DNA of 64,000 nucleotides, from positions 10,726,001-10,790,000 of the forward strand of contig CM114273.1 in NCBI GenBank assembly GCA_050084515.1, in the 5' to 3' direction. Numbering within the stretch: the stretch's first letter is position 1; each line of letters opens with the position of its first letter. A program made the position numbers and the translations under genes. The notes beneath the pieces are model-generated. The model did no database searches. It was not told the origin of the DNA and worked only from the letters and a program-made list of their open reading frames with translations. Below, piece by piece: positions 24,101-36,699 of this stretch. This DNA is from Blasia pusilla (Eukaryota > Marchantiophyta > Marchantiopsida > Blasiales).

Positions 24101-26875
24101 AGATGATATGAGTCACAACAACTCCTGGTGGAAGCTAGACATGTCGTACAATCTGAAGTGCACACAGGGATACTGGCCAATTGTAGAAACAAATAAGATT
24201 ATTTCAGCCATCTACGAGCTGGAGAAAGAAAGCACACCTGAAACTCAATATGCCTTGGATTCTTGATGTACCGCTCCAAGTAGACACCATCATTTCCAAA
24301 GGCAGCCCCAGCCTCACTTCTAGCTTGCTGGAAATAGAATATGCACAGTGAGGACAAAAAAACCTCTGCTAGACATCTGACATATTGTTGTAAGACTAAC
24401 AAGCAGATATTGAAAGACTTCTCACAATTGATACAACAATAGTAGGAGAAGGCTCTACATAATGCCGAGCGATATTAAGATAATATTGGCTAGGAAAGGC
24501 TTCCCACTGAGAGACCCATTTGGCCAGCTATTCTCAGTTTCTTTTTCCCGCTGTTCACTTGTGGATCAAAAATTCATACCAGAGATTATTCTTATATCTA
24601 AATTTCATGCAGAAGATCCTAGACCCAGCACAAATGGGAGTAGGCTCTACATAAGGCTGCGCGATATGAAGATAATGTCGGCTTGGAAAGGCTTCTTATT
24701 GAGTGACCTATTCAGCCAACTATTCTCAGATTTTTAACAGGTGTTCACTTGCGGTTCAAAAATTCATAGCAGAGATTATCTGATATCTAAATTTCATGCA
24801 GAAGATCCTAGACCCAGCACAATTTGGGTAATATATTACCACTTCATATTATTAGATACCCTCTACCAAATGACATTAATTATTTGCATCCAGGTTGCGA
24901 GCATAAGTGGTTTACCTGAAGGAGTTTGACAAATTCTCCAGGTTCATTCGCCAACCGCATACCACGTCCACCTCCTCCAGCAGTGGCCTAAGAACACATG
25001 CCCATACTTCTAAGTGATTGTAAAGCCCCTAAGTACTGCCACTTGAACTTTGAGTGGATCAGGACTAATACTCCTTTGGACTGATTGACACAGAAGTTGA
25101 ATTTAACTCTAGAAAAGGAGACTAAGTTCAACGATGGTCAGCCATACCTTGATCATGACAGGGAACCCAATTTCATTTGCAACACGCACAGCTTCCTCAG
25201 TTGTCTGCCATAGTTAAACAGGTGAAGAATCAATACAACTCTAAAATTGGCAACCTTCTTACCAGTCAAATTCATCTCACCAAAAGAGCTTCTTCGTTTT
25301 CAAGGCATCTAATCTCGATATATCTTGTCATGTGAGTTGTATCCACTTTCCACATGCACCACTAAAATGTTCCAACTTCATGAGTATCCATCAATGCTCG
25401 TAAAACGGCCTAAAATGCTCTCCCGTTTCCCATGGAAACAAGAAGAAAATTCTTGTCATACCTCAATGAGTCCGGCACTTCCGGGTACTGTGGGCACGCC
25501 GGCCTTCCTCATTGTTTCTCGAGCTGTTGCCTTGTCACCCATGACCCGAATGCTGTCAGGCTGCAATAACCAGAACCAGATGGTGTGAATGTGACTAGTA
25601 TATTCGAGAAAGTAAAGAGACTTCCACTATCGCATGCAAGTCTACGAATAGAATCCCTGCTCTCTTGCTGGCCGTTTACGAAGTAGTCAGAATTACGACG
25701 GGCATCCTATCCTCATCTTGACCAGGGCTGCACTTAAAAAATCCAAAAGAAAAGGCAGACCAATCCAAAGAAGTTGTAGTGAGCAATTACGCACGTTGGG
25801 GCCGATAAAGTTGAGCCCGTGATCCCTACAAATGTCGACAAATGTTGCGTTTTCGGCAAGAAATCCGTATCCAGGGTGGAGCATCGTACAACGGCGAATC
25901 AGGGCAGCAGAGACTATATTGGGGATATTTAAATACCTACAAGACAGATCAAAACGACAGTGTGGGACATTAGAATTTGAAGTAACGTCTAGATGCCTGA
26001 CTTGTTCGCCAAACTAGATATGCAGCAGCTTCCACTTCCTATTCTCCGATACAGAGCACTCTACCAGAAGCTGTAATGATTTGGTTACAAGGATTAACGA
26101 CTGGTGCTTACGACTGACTGCTCGGAGCCTCTCCGATGCAAACAGCTTCGTCCGCGAGTTGTACGTGGAGAGCTTGTCTGTCGATGGTAGAGTGAACTGC
26201 CACGCACGGAATCCCCATCTCATGAGCTGTGCGAATAATGCGTACAGCAATTTCACCACGGTTGGCAACTAGTATTTTCTCGTACTCGCAACTACTTCCC
26301 AGAGCTCCGCCGCGCGACTTTGTGCTAGATCCGACTGATCTAGTTAATACCTGTTTCAAGGCATCAACATTTTCACCACATTGAAAGCCACTGCTAGCGC
26401 TCTTCACACTTTTGGCAGCACCTCCGAGCATTTTTCCTGGAGCTATGCGACATGATGACAGTGGCTTGCTTCGTTTCGACGGGATTACAACTCCTTGTAC
26501 CTGCCAGATTGAAAGCCTTCGGACTTTAGGATTCAAACAACAGAACGAGCAATGCCGATCCATCTAATGATTTACCGTAAACTAAACACCAACTTTCCGC
26601 TTCCATAAATAAGGTCTACCCTTCAAGGAAGCAGGAAGAAGCTTCTCCTTAACCAGGAAGGCAGAATTGATGACTATTGCTTGCTAATACCAGAATAAAA
26701 CTGCCGCACATCGCGGCATACGAGAAACATTCATCCAAAATTCCGCGGGCTGAACTGGCGTGGAAATTCCAAGGATTCTCACGTGATTGCATTCGCTTGT
26801 AGCCCTCGCGGCCGCACTCCTCACTGAAGAAGCGCTGGGCGTCACTACCGCACCGACCGCCATTGCCGTCGCCAT
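21185..26875 (-). CDS. CAC2: Plastid acetyl-CoA carboxylase, biotin carboxylase subunit
   Basis: Sixteen exons on the minus strand: 26783-26875, 26112-26500, 25795-25936, 25462-25560, 25148-25204, 24916-24987, 24238-24327, 23951-24010, 23036-23224, 22657-22749, 22467-22548, 22271-22377, 22066-22141, 21550-21596, 21290-21352 and a tentative last exon 21185-21199. All junctions are GT-AG and in phase, giving 557 residues. The N-terminus starts [20 protein letters not shown], a typical plastid transit peptide. Then come the biotin carboxylase N-domain ([32 protein letters not shown]), the ATP-grasp glycine-rich loop ([12 protein letters not shown]), the catalytic stretch [30 protein letters not shown], and the C-domain ([35 protein letters not shown]). 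It carboxylates biotin on the carrier subunit using ATP and bicarbonate, the first half-reaction of heteromeric ACCase in fatty acid synthesis. Intact by inspection; only the last exon is uncertain. Confidence 0.93.
23536..23573. repeat. Perfect 17-bp inverted repeat, 4-nt loop, in a CAC2 intron
   Basis: Arms 23536-23552 and 23557-23573 are exact reverse complements around TAGT. It lies in the intron between exons 23951-24010 and 23036-23224. Confidence 0.95.
24441..24829. repeat. Tandem duplication (~195-bp unit) in a CAC2 intron
   Basis: Copy one is about 24441-24637 and copy two about 24638-24829. Both run from GGCTCTACATAA to GATCCTAGACCCAGCACAA with roughly 80% identity. It lies wholly in the intron between exons 24916-24987 and 24238-24327, so the protein is unaffected. 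No transposon ends were seen. Confidence 0.85.
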
Positions 26876-27521
26876 ATCCTCCAGAAATGCAAATGCGTCT
26901 AGTTTCACAGACCCGAGTTCTTCCGCTCATCAACGCGCTGGGATTCGCGACGGATGATAATGTTGCAGGCGTCTCAGGTTCCCAAGATCGGCCCTCCCGT
27001 TGGTCCGCACAGAGAGGACGCAAAGAAGAGAGCTGGACGGATGCCACTGACGGATGGAGAGCTTCCAGCGACAGAAGTTCTCGGAACGCACAAGAGAGTC
27101 GCTGCTTCTCCACATCGACCGTCAACGTGGGTTAGATGTGAGAAATCCCGACAGTCCGTTGCCATGTATGTGTGCCACGACTCTGGATGGATGTAGCATA
27201 GGAAACTCAGTCGTCGATCACTGGACCTGACAGAAGTCACTTTGGTAAACCCGCCGTCCAACTGGCGTACCAAACTCAGGGGCCGGCCATTTACTAGGTT
27301 CGCACTTTGAATCAATTTACTCCTCCGGGTGAAAAGTTACGACACGGCGATTTGGTGTCTAGTGGATAGAGGAGGAGTTCCGTGTTTCGATATATATTAC
27401 AATTGGATATGCTGCTATATGATATAGGATTCGCAAGCATTTCTTTCTTATACGTGGTAATAATTTTATTATTAAAAGTGTTTTCTTGATTTGCAAATAT
27501 CTTTTTGTTTGACCGTGATCA
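26876..27521. promoter_or_regulatory. Presumed 5' flank/promoter of the biotin carboxylase gene
   Basis: GC-richer sequence directly upstream of the CAC2 start, falling to AT-rich DNA beyond 27,380. The frames crossing it on both strands look like composition effects. No defined promoter element can be assigned by eye. Confidence 0.35.
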
Positions 27522-27755
27522 TCTGATAAAAAAAATTATATTATTATGGAAGAGTGTTTTTTTGATTTGCAAACACTTCTATGTTTGACACGCGACAATT
27601 GAACTACAAGAAAATGTTTTTCCTTCTATTGGCAACAAAAAAATAGTTTGAATTTATGTACATCATCATTAATCCCTTCCCTTCACGGGTTATACAATAA
27701 CAAAAGCTCTTCAAGCATTTTTTATTTTCCGTCCATCGCACGGGCACCTTACTAG
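27522..27755 (+). mobile_element. Short Helitron-like non-autonomous element, copy 1
   Basis: Begins at a TC preceded by A and ends CGCACGGGCACCTTACTAG before T. The GCACGGG-type hairpin half followed by CTAG at the 3' end, with A at the 5' flank and T at the 3' flank, fits plant Helitrons. It is similar over its length to the copy at 28340-28552, including TTGATTTGCAAACAC near the 5' end. It has no coding capacity. Just upstream (27,465-27,515) is a partial duplicate of its 5' part. Confidence 0.5.
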
Positions 27756-27765
27756 TGTTTTCTAT

Positions 27766-27864
27766 TATACTAGCGCAAGAAAATGTTTCACCCTCTATGG
27801 GCAGGAAGAAAAAGATTTTGTGATTAGTCCCTTCACTGTGTGCATGGCATGGATTGCCCACTAG
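27766..27864 (+). mobile_element. Helitron-like 3' fragment
   Basis: Repeats the middle and 3' end of the adjacent copy: a GCAAGAAAATGTTTCACC-like start, then GTGCATGGCATGG, then CTAGT at 27861-27865. The 5' part is missing. It lies immediately beside copy 1, suggesting tandem insertion or duplication. Confidence 0.4.
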
Positions 27865-27865
27865 T

Positions 27866-28339
27866 TTCATAGAATGCATGGGGGCGTAGGATTATGGACA
27901 TCTTTACACTTCCTTCGTCACATCATTGTACAATCTAAACCTTTTTTAAAGGGGGAGGGAGAAGTTAGTTATTGAATTTGTGTAAAGGCTAGATGACCAA
28001 AAAAAAAGGGGAGTTCATGTAGGGGCCTTAAAGAAAATGGCTCTCATAATATATAATCATAATATGAAATATCTATATAATTTTAAAAAGGATGAGGCTA
28101 GAGGAAACCCTCCTAAGGTGTTGACATGTGTCCTCTAAGGGTCTTATGGTGTTGATACATGTCATTTTAAGAGAGGGAGTTAAATTGCGAGGAGACAATC
28201 AAATTAAATGAGGAAGGGAAATGAAAACGAGAGGCTTCTTAAGATTTGAAGATCTCCCATGGACGAGCACCAACTAACAAAAATTGGGAGTATATGTAGG
28301 GGTTGTAAAGAAAATGGCTCTCACAATTTATAACTATAA
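27866..28339. repeat. Region with two direct repeats between Helitron-like copies
   Basis: A ~46-bp segment at about 28,018-28,065 (with AAAGAAAATGGCTCTCA) recurs at about 28,295-28,340. Within the interval, GGTGTTGA(T)ACATGT also occurs twice. The pattern looks like nested or duplicated insertion. No gene. Confidence 0.6.
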
Positions 28340-28552
28340 TCTATCTTACTATAGGAGAGTGCCTTTTTTATTTGCAAACACCTCTTTGCTTGACATGTGA
28401 CAATTGGGCAGTAAGAAAATATTTCACATATTACAAGTAGCAATAAAATTTTGAATTTGTGTGCATCGTCATCAATCTCTTCCTTTCCGAGACTATACAT
28501 TAGCTCTTCAACATTTTTTTATTTCTTGTGCATGGCACGGGTACCTTACTAG
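28340..28552 (+). mobile_element. Short Helitron-like non-autonomous element, copy 2
   Basis: Starts TCTATCTTACTATAGG after A and ends GGCACGGGTACCTTACTAG before T. The hairpin GTGC-ATG-GCAC lies just before the end, the position expected in Helitrons. It is about 70% similar to copy 1 by eye. No open frame. Confidence 0.55.
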
Positions 28553-31217
28553 TATGATATATATACATACATAATCATCTTCCGATGTGAGGGAATTCGC
28601 ATATTAGCATTCGTGGATCTTATCAAACCCTAGAAGGAGAAGTGATTTCTAAGTTTAACATGAGAAGGATCTCACCTTGTAGACTGTAGGGATGAGCATA
28701 GAGAACCCCACTTTAGGGGACAAAAAAGTCACAAATGATAACTTGTGCACACACACATATTACCAAGTAACCTTGATTTAGTGAACATGTTATCTGATCT
28801 GAAGTAGAAAAATAGGGGAATTATTGGAAATCTCAATTTCGTCACAACCATGTTGAGCTCAAAACGCACATTGATCTTGACTAAACCTAGCCCACGGCTT
28901 GATTTGTTGCACTTGGGTCTCTAGATTTGATTTCAACGTTTCTTGCCTATCTTAACTTTCCTTGGACCACCAAGGAAGCTCCCTAGGCTTGCGACTACCT
29001 ATAAAGGTTGTGTTTCAATGTTTCTTCTAAGTTAGATCCTCTTTTGACCTACTTGCTCGACTCTCATCTCGGATCGCTGTTCGTGTATGCATCTAAGATT
29101 AAACTATTAGAGCCCTTAGAGACAAAGTATTCATGTCAGTTTGTCAATTTTTCGCGTGGAAGGTTGTGTGCGGAAGCACTGCCCATTTTTCTCATGTTTT
29201 GTTGATGCGGACTGAAGTAGAGCAATGGTAGAGTATCATGGAATGGTACTCAGGTCTAGCGCGGAATGTAGAGTCAATGGGGGAGTGCGGGAGTGTCGAG
29301 AAAGAGAGAAGAAAAGGATTTAGGTATTGCGGTCGATGGGGGGTTGTCAAGTAAGTTCGGCTAAAGACGGATTTCGGTTAGGGCAAAGTCACACCATTGA
29401 CGGAACTATTAGCAAAGGAGTCAAGTTCAGGTTCACGCGGAGAGCGTCAAGGACGAAGCGTGGCCATTGGGGCATGTGCAAGGGCTTGATAGAGTAAGAA
29501 GTCCAAGGAGGTTGTGAATGAATGAAGGTGCCAATGCAGTCGCGCCCATAGGAACATATGCAAGTAAGGGCCATTGACCGTGTTGGGTCAAGGTGACTCA
29601 ACTATAGGTAAAGGTAGCCGTAGGACGGAGCGATGATGAGACGTGGCATGTGGAGAGAACGGAGCTCGGGGGTGGGAGCTGCAATGACACTCGATTGATA
29701 GAGTTGAGCCACACGTGCATCAGGTGAGTTTATTGGGAGATGGGTTGGAGCGAGAGTAAGATAGTAAGGGCGCATAAGAGCACGTTCGGATGCATAGGGC
29801 GGCATTCACAAGCTACAACCAAGACACACCAATAAGGTAGAGTGCGGAGTGGTTGTATAAGGAGCCGCACATGCTCACTAATGGGGGCGTGGATGAAACA
29901 ATGGTTGTGGAGATCCGGGGTTATGAGTTATCCCGACCGGAAAAGAATGAAAATTTCCGTCTCGTGAAAGGTAATGTCGGCAGGGTTTCTGATGTAGGGT
30001 AAGTGGTTTTTGGCCGTTCATGGAGGCGTCTCTCAGATGCTGGAATTGTGCTGATCTCTGACATGGATCTGACGGAAAGTAGCTACATACAGGGAAATAC
30101 ATTGATTAGCAAAGGTTCCGACATAGCTAGGAATCGGAAACCTATGGAATCTTTTCCAGCTCACGGAAAACCAATTCTGCTACATGGCTGGTTAGAGTGT
30201 GGATAGGGAGATGGCATGGGGTCAAATAGTCGTAGATTTGTATGATCCAGGGCTTACCCTAATCTATTTGATGGATTCAGATCGAAGATTGGATGGGTAG
30301 GGTTTGGAATCTAGAGTGGGTAGCGGTAGTTGGATGGAAGTGGGATGAGACTTGAGAGGGGCCCATCGGGTGGACACCCCATTGCAAAGGGCTATCCCTC
30401 TCATTCTAGCCCTCCCTTCTCTCGATTCTTGAACTCTCGACTCTTACATTCCAGCCTTAGGCTTCCAATGATGTTGCGTCCGCACTCTCGCCTTCCCTTT
30501 TCCCAAGTCTCAGTTCTTACGTTGGAGTAGGATCCAGTCTTCAAGCTTACAGCGGCGCTACGGCCATGCTCTCGCTTGACTCTCATCGCCCCAACCTCTT
30601 TTCTTTTCGCAAAAGCGCTCATTCTTGTCACTTCCTATCACTGGATTCTTGCGGAGTTTCTCTACGACGTGCGACTTGCTCTTACACCCTTGAGTCTCGT
30701 AGCCTAGCTGTCTCAAACTCGGTTGTGCAGTTCACCTCTTGCAGCTCCACCTCTACGTCATCTCTTGCAGCTTGCGACTCAGCTTCGTAATTAACTGCTC
30801 CTATGAAATCTGCAATATTGGTGTCTCTTGTGGCTCTGCCTCTACAGCCTCTCACGCGGCTCGTGGCTTGATTTTTTCGTGCTTTGTAGGTTATAAGGCT
30901 TTGTTTGGGGTCCGAGAGCCTTGCCCTCTTGAGTCTAAAGTCCTTATTTCTTTTTTGCCTTTAGCTACTAGCTATATTGATGCGGTGGTCTCTAGTCTTT
31001 GAACTCTACACTAGCTGGCTTCATTTTTAACAGTTGCGTTGCCATGGTAGAGGACCGTGGGTTCTCATGAGTTGTGGTTGGGCGCTTCCCTTCCGACTCT
31101 CTTAGCTTGATTTTTGGGAGATTTTTTTCTTATGCCGGCCTGCTTTATTCTGTAATAGCCCTTTTGCACCCGGATCCTTCCCACATTGCTTTCAGGATGC
31201 TATCATGCATGTAGCTC
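28553..31217. other. No gene recognised; probably decayed repeats
   Basis: Mixed composition. 29,210-30,320 is G-rich on the plus strand, and 30,390-31,010 is C/T-rich with repeated CTCTTGCAGCT-like words. Frames at 30,330-31,002 and on the minus strand at 29,389-29,805 show no motif and conflicting strands. I do not support any as a gene. Confidence 0.4.
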
Positions 31218-33363
31218 TTGCTATTAGATTCTCCCCACATTGTTGTTGGGATGCTCTCCCGTATCCACATTTTTCCTTCTTCATTGATACCAATGGCCAA
31301 ACGACAAACCATGCATGAATTATTGTGCAAGGAGGTTCCCAAGGAACAACCAGAGATCATTCCTCTGCTCTGCCGAGATCATCTGACAAGCGGGAAGAGC
31401 ACAGTGAATCAGGCAACAATGCATCCTTGCTTGCAACAAAATCGAGAAGCTTCAAAGAATTTTTGGTATACAATGTATGATTGGATCACCTTTGATTCCT
31501 CAACAGGAAGAATCCATTGTAACACCTGTAGAAAAGATAAAGGCAAGAGTGTCTTTGCCAAGGAGGGTGCTATCAATTGTAAGGTCTTTGGCTTTACAGA
31601 TCATGCAAAGTCAAACGAGCATGTAAAGCTAGTTTGAGCACCAAACGCTGGTAAGAAATCCATGGCCAAGCCATTTCTACATCAAATCGGACTTGCAAGG
31701 TAACTCTCCTCACTTTATTTAGGTGTGCATATTTCCTTGCAAAGGAGGTGATGCCTTTCTCACAATTCCTTGGTATTTGCTAGTGAATGCTTTTTGTAAA
31801 CGCACCTATTACCAGAGATTTGTACCAGGATGAGAAAAGTTGCAGTGCGATGTGTTGTTTTATAAGCCAAGTTTTGTGAAAAAGGACCCTTGCTAGAGTG
31901 CAAGCGTCACCATTCTTTGGAATTATGATTGATGAATCTTCTGATATTTTCGTGGCAAGACATTTGGTTGTCTTTGCGACTTTCATAGAAGATGATCAAC
32001 CAAAGTGTAGTTTTTTAAGTTTGCTTCGCTGTGAGTCTAAATGTTCAACTGCTATCACTTATAGTTTGTTGGAGTTACTAAAAGATGGGGGGCTAGATTA
32101 TTCCAAAATGGTAGCTTTCGGTTTTGATGGTGCTTCCTCAATAGTAGGAAGCCAAATCGAGGTGGCTTCAAAATTGAAGCAAAAGGTAAACCCGTTTATT
32201 CTTTTAGTGCATTGTGTTGCCCATAAGACAAACCTTGGAGCTCTCACTGTTGCAAAAGGAACCAATTTCAAATCCACATTTATAGAAGTTGATACTATTC
32301 TCAATGTTGTAGCAGGCTATTTCAATAGGTCTTCCAAGCGGAAAGTTGTTTTAGTATCTTTGCATGAGAAGTTGAATGACTAACAAAGAGTCATGAAAAT
32401 ATATCATAAGATCGATGGTTGTCACGTTGGCAAGTTGTATCCACACTGTGTGATTCTCTAGAATTTGTTTTGACATACTTTAGGGACATTTCCCCTTCAT
32501 AAGATGATGGGAATGTTGTAAATCTATATAACAAGTTAAGGTCATTCCAAATGATCTATCACTTATACTTTGTTTCTATGATTGCTAATTTGAGCAAGAT
32601 TTTTCTGTACAGATTAAATTTGTTGATGTTAGTACTATAGGTAACATTGTTAGCTCTAAGATTGCTTCTATTACCATGAATTTTGTGATGGGGACTCAAG
32701 ATTTGAATGCATCTACATTTTTAGAGGACACTGGTTACCATACTCTACCAGACTTTGAACATCCAGATGGCTACCTTAGACGTTTATAATATGAGATTAG
32801 AGGGAGGAAGTTCCATCCTATAGACATGTTAAGGGATTGCACTGGAAAGGATTTGGAAGTTGCTCTATTATTTCAGAACAGTTATGCTGAGAATGTTTGT
32901 ACAACCTTGTAGGATAGATTTAGAGACAACAATCTCATTGGTGCAATGAGAATCCTCAACCCCTTGCACATGCCTTCTTGGCAAGTAGGATTGATAAGTT
33001 GGGGATGTAAGAACTTAAAAGAGTTTTATGCATATTTTGGACGTGAGTTACCATTGAGGGGGCAATTGCAACCTTCTGTCATAAATGCTGCTCCTGTCAA
33101 GCAAGAATTCCAAGCCTTCAAGTTGATGGCCACAACTGAGTGGAAGGATTGTAATTTCAAGGATCTATGGGCAATGGTGAGTTGGAGTCCATCTTTGCAA
33201 TAGAATTTTGCAAATTTTCTTGTGTTGACTAATGTTGCTAAGGTCCAATGTGTTACACTACCATATGTGAGAGAGCATTCTCAATTCAAAATATGATTAA
33301 GACCAAGTCTAGGAATAGACTAGGTATTAAGCATTTGGATGTAATTCTCATCACTCGCTACTA
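31218..33363 (+). pseudogene. Dead hAT-family transposase
   Basis: An N-terminal zinc-finger-like part at 31,218-31,637 contains NFWYTMYDWITFDSSTGRIH, CNTCRKDKGKS and then H...H. The catalytic core at 31,898-32,383 has SPFFGIMIDESSDI, KMVAFGFDGASSIVGSQ and NPFILLVHCVAHKTN, the family's conserved DE and CxxH regions. Near 32,410-32,480 RWLSRWQVVSTLCDS is readable. The C-terminal dimerisation motif CERAFSIQNMIKTKSRNRL lies at about 33,270-33,330. Stops and frameshifts separate these blocks. The type resembles ZNF862/KIAA1586-like hAT transposases. No terminal inverted repeats found. Confidence 0.85.
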
Positions 33364-36300
33364 ACTATGAGGACATGCTCGCTGAATCTTTTGTTCTTTG
33401 AAAAACTTCTGCAAAATTCAAGGACTTGTACGCTAATCCAGACAGATACCTTTCTCTTCATATAGAAGATGAATCCCTTCCACCTCCTATGGATTTGTCT
33501 AATCCCTCTCAACCTCAATGATTTGTGCATTTCTTTTTTAGACTTAGAGCCCCTTTAGAATAATAAGGAGCCCCAATACTTCAATTATTCTCAAGGGGCA
33601 AGATCCTTGGCTCCCAACTGGTTGCAATTGGGAGGCATAATCATGTTAAACTCTTTCCAAGGATATTTGAAGGTTACTATGATAAAATGTGGGCTTGAAT
33701 TGTGCTTCGATGGAAGAGTTGTGGTGCATAATTTGCAAGCATAATGGATCTTGTATGTATTTTGTAAATGTTCTTTTCCTTAGGGCTCAACATGGAAGGA
33801 GTTAATAAAGATGCCTCAAAATATAAGGAGACAAGAACCAAAATTAAAGAGGAGCAAAAATAAAAGCAAACATAAAGAGGGTGGAAGAAAACTACACCAT
33901 TTTCTTACAGCTCAGCTGGAAATAGGTCGACAAGTTTTTGGAAGGGTCGGAAATTAGCCCCCTGAGATTTTATTTTTTAAAAGCAAATTTCAACTGAGAG
34001 AAAAAATCCCCAATTTTTACCACCCGTTCTAATTTTAAAAGGTTACAGCTGGTCACCTACTTTAGAAAACCGATGAGATATTTGAGTGACCACATACTCA
34101 ATGGAAGAAAAAAAAAATCCCCAGACCTTGGGTCAAGGCGTAGGTTGCAAGTAGTTGGATGGACATAGGTAGCAAGAATATCTATGTGACAATGATTCAT
34201 GGAGGGAAGAAAAGCTAACGTCGTGACACTAGTAAAGGAGGTTGTGGGCATAGGAGAATGGGCCAACTAAGGTTGCAAGGTAGTAACGGAGTGGAAGGAA
34301 GGAGATGGAGCACGGTTGACACATAGGGTGTCGAGTCGTAGAAAGTAGCAGGTTGTGGTAAGGGCACTCAAGGTAGGTGGCGGACTAGGTAGGGTCCATA
34401 CACCACGTACACGGGCGAGGTTAGACACAATGACGTGGTCGCCAAACGTTAGGGCTTACGTTTTGAGTTAGCGACTACGCAATTAGAAGGGCAATACATG
34501 GTCAGAGGTATGTGTGGTAAGATGGGATGACATGGTAGAAGGGATCCAACATGGTTGGAGATAATTTTTCACTTTGTTGGTTATCGGCGGGGATTATAAT
34601 TGGTGGTGAGATTTGCTAGCCACAAGGAGTTACTAACGGGGTTGCCACTTGGTAGTACCATGCCGATCGATATTAAGATGGGTTATCCGCATCGACAATT
34701 TGTGGTGAAGTGCTAGAGATGGAGACACATGCGACGATGCCAACAAGTAGTATGCACACGCTGATGGGAGGTTTAACGTGTTGTTCGAGGGAAGGGTCGG
34801 GTCACGGAGGTTTCCATACCACATGGAGTAGTCGATGTTGATCATGTAGTAGAGTGATGGCATGCGTGTTCAAGTTATTCATTAAAGTCCCATTAATCCC
34901 ATACTTGTCTCATGTCATTGAGGGTATATATATATTGGATATTGCATAAACCTTGTGGTAGAAGGATATAGCAATGGTGTTGAGTGTAGATACCTTGTAC
35001 GTGTAGCATGTTTGTGGATATAGGGCAAGCGGTTGAGTAGAGGTTGTGTGTATGACCCTAGAAAGTTTCACTAGCTTAGGTGAGCTAGTTTGGGAGGCTG
35101 AGGGTGAGCCCGAGTGTTGAGTGTACATGAGGCGACGTTTGTCATCATGAGATTATCATTAGCATAGGTGAGATAGTCAAGAGTGTGGGAAACTCTCAGT
35201 AAGTCTAAGTGCTTGAGCATGCAAAGCAGGACTGTCATTGCGGCATTTTCTTCCAGGGTTTTGAAGAAGGGGGGTACTTTGAGCAGTGTTAGTGGAGTTA
35301 CACAAAGTGGAGTGAAGTGTCGATGGGTCTTGAGTGAGGAATCACCCCGACTCCCATCCATGGCTAGATTTTCATCTCTAGACCACAGGTCTAGTAAGGA
35401 GATCACAAAAAAAGATACTAGCACGTGAGGGACTCCGAGATGGATGACATGAGTCATCGGAGCATGAGTTGTTTCTCGACTGTGTTAGACCATCAACTTA
35501 GATAATTTTATTTAGAGGTTCAAAAAAAGGTGTGACTTCTAAGAGATACAAGCCCCTACACAGTTCAACCCTTTCATGCCATGGAAGGGTTTGTTCCAAC
35601 ATTTAGAGAGTCCTCCAATGGATGACTATCTAGAGTTCCAATCTTTACACTCGGTGGAGATCGATGCATGGAGGATGTTTTAGAGAGCGGGGGGAGGGGG
35701 GGTATCATGATCCCATGAGGCAACGACCGGTACTGACATACGTTGCCCAATAAGGACCAACATTGGCTTATTGAATGTGTGGTGGGCCCCATAGGCAGAA
35801 AAACGGTTTGGAATATGGTAGAGGGTCGAGGGCGCCTCTGATTGCCCAGAAGCCACCTAGGGTGGACCCACCATAGTTGCAATGTGACCATTTTCACCAA
35901 TATGGTCACGCTAGAGATAGGTGTTTTGATCTTCAATGATAGTTACGTCTAGAGGTAGGCCAAGGGCCAAGTGCCAAGATGGTTAGACGAGATCGTAGAG
36001 TTGACGACTGTGGTGGTAGAGTTCCACCACCAATCAGAGGAGATGGAGGGCGTACACCCAATGTAGCACTCCTCACTCACATCGATAAATTGGAGCATTC
36101 AATTTTTTTCCATTACAATGATGCAAACAATGACAAACACGGAGCGGAGAGTAGCTACGTTAGCTCTAGCCTCTATGTCGCATCAGGATACGAGAGTGGA
36201 TTACACTAGTTTAAGATTTATGTGCAGTATGGCTTAGGTGGAGGTTGTTGCGGTAGTGACTCAAGATGCTACGAGAGTAACCAAGCCACAAAGAGGTAGG

Positions 36301-36699
36301 GTTAAGATCGACCCATAGGAGCAGATCGATGAGCAACTTGCTAGGGTTCCACAGTCTTTTACGTTGTAAGAGGCACTTCACACCATCAATGGTGCCTAGA
36401 CGACTAGCGATGTCCATAAGTGAGGCAGATGCATTGACGTCACAAGGAGTTGGAGAGATGACTCCTATGCTAGCTTGGGTGGATCCAATTTTGACCATGT
36501 TGTTGGAGGTGGCCACTAGAGTGAGCCAAACTCCTTTTTTTTCCACCATGGAGTTGGCCACGATGAGAGTAAGACATGCGGAGGTGTTTCGGTTGGCTAC
36601 CATATTGTGTGAGGATGGAGAGGTGACGGCCTCTCTTTTGGAGGTGGTTGTTGAGGAGGTGGTGGACCTACCCTCAGAGCAAGTACTGAAGACGTCCCC
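33364..36699. other. No gene recognised; probably degraded LTR element sequence
   Basis: Many short frames on both strands (for example 35,071-35,457 minus, 35,183-35,428 plus, 36,211-36,702 minus) overlap each other and lack motifs. Its position before the plus-strand gypsy protease fragment makes decayed gag or LTR sequence plausible, but nothing shows this directly. Confidence 0.35.

Noticed and set aside
26501-26563. ATG at 26563 as the CAC2 start
   Set aside because: A perfect acceptor at 26500 and an in-phase upstream exon with a typical transit peptide make 26501-26782 an intron.
26649-27125. 158-codon minus ORF upstream of CAC2
   Set aside because: It overlaps CAC2 exon 1 in another frame and has no motif. 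The in-phase transit-peptide exon starting at 26875 explains the region better.
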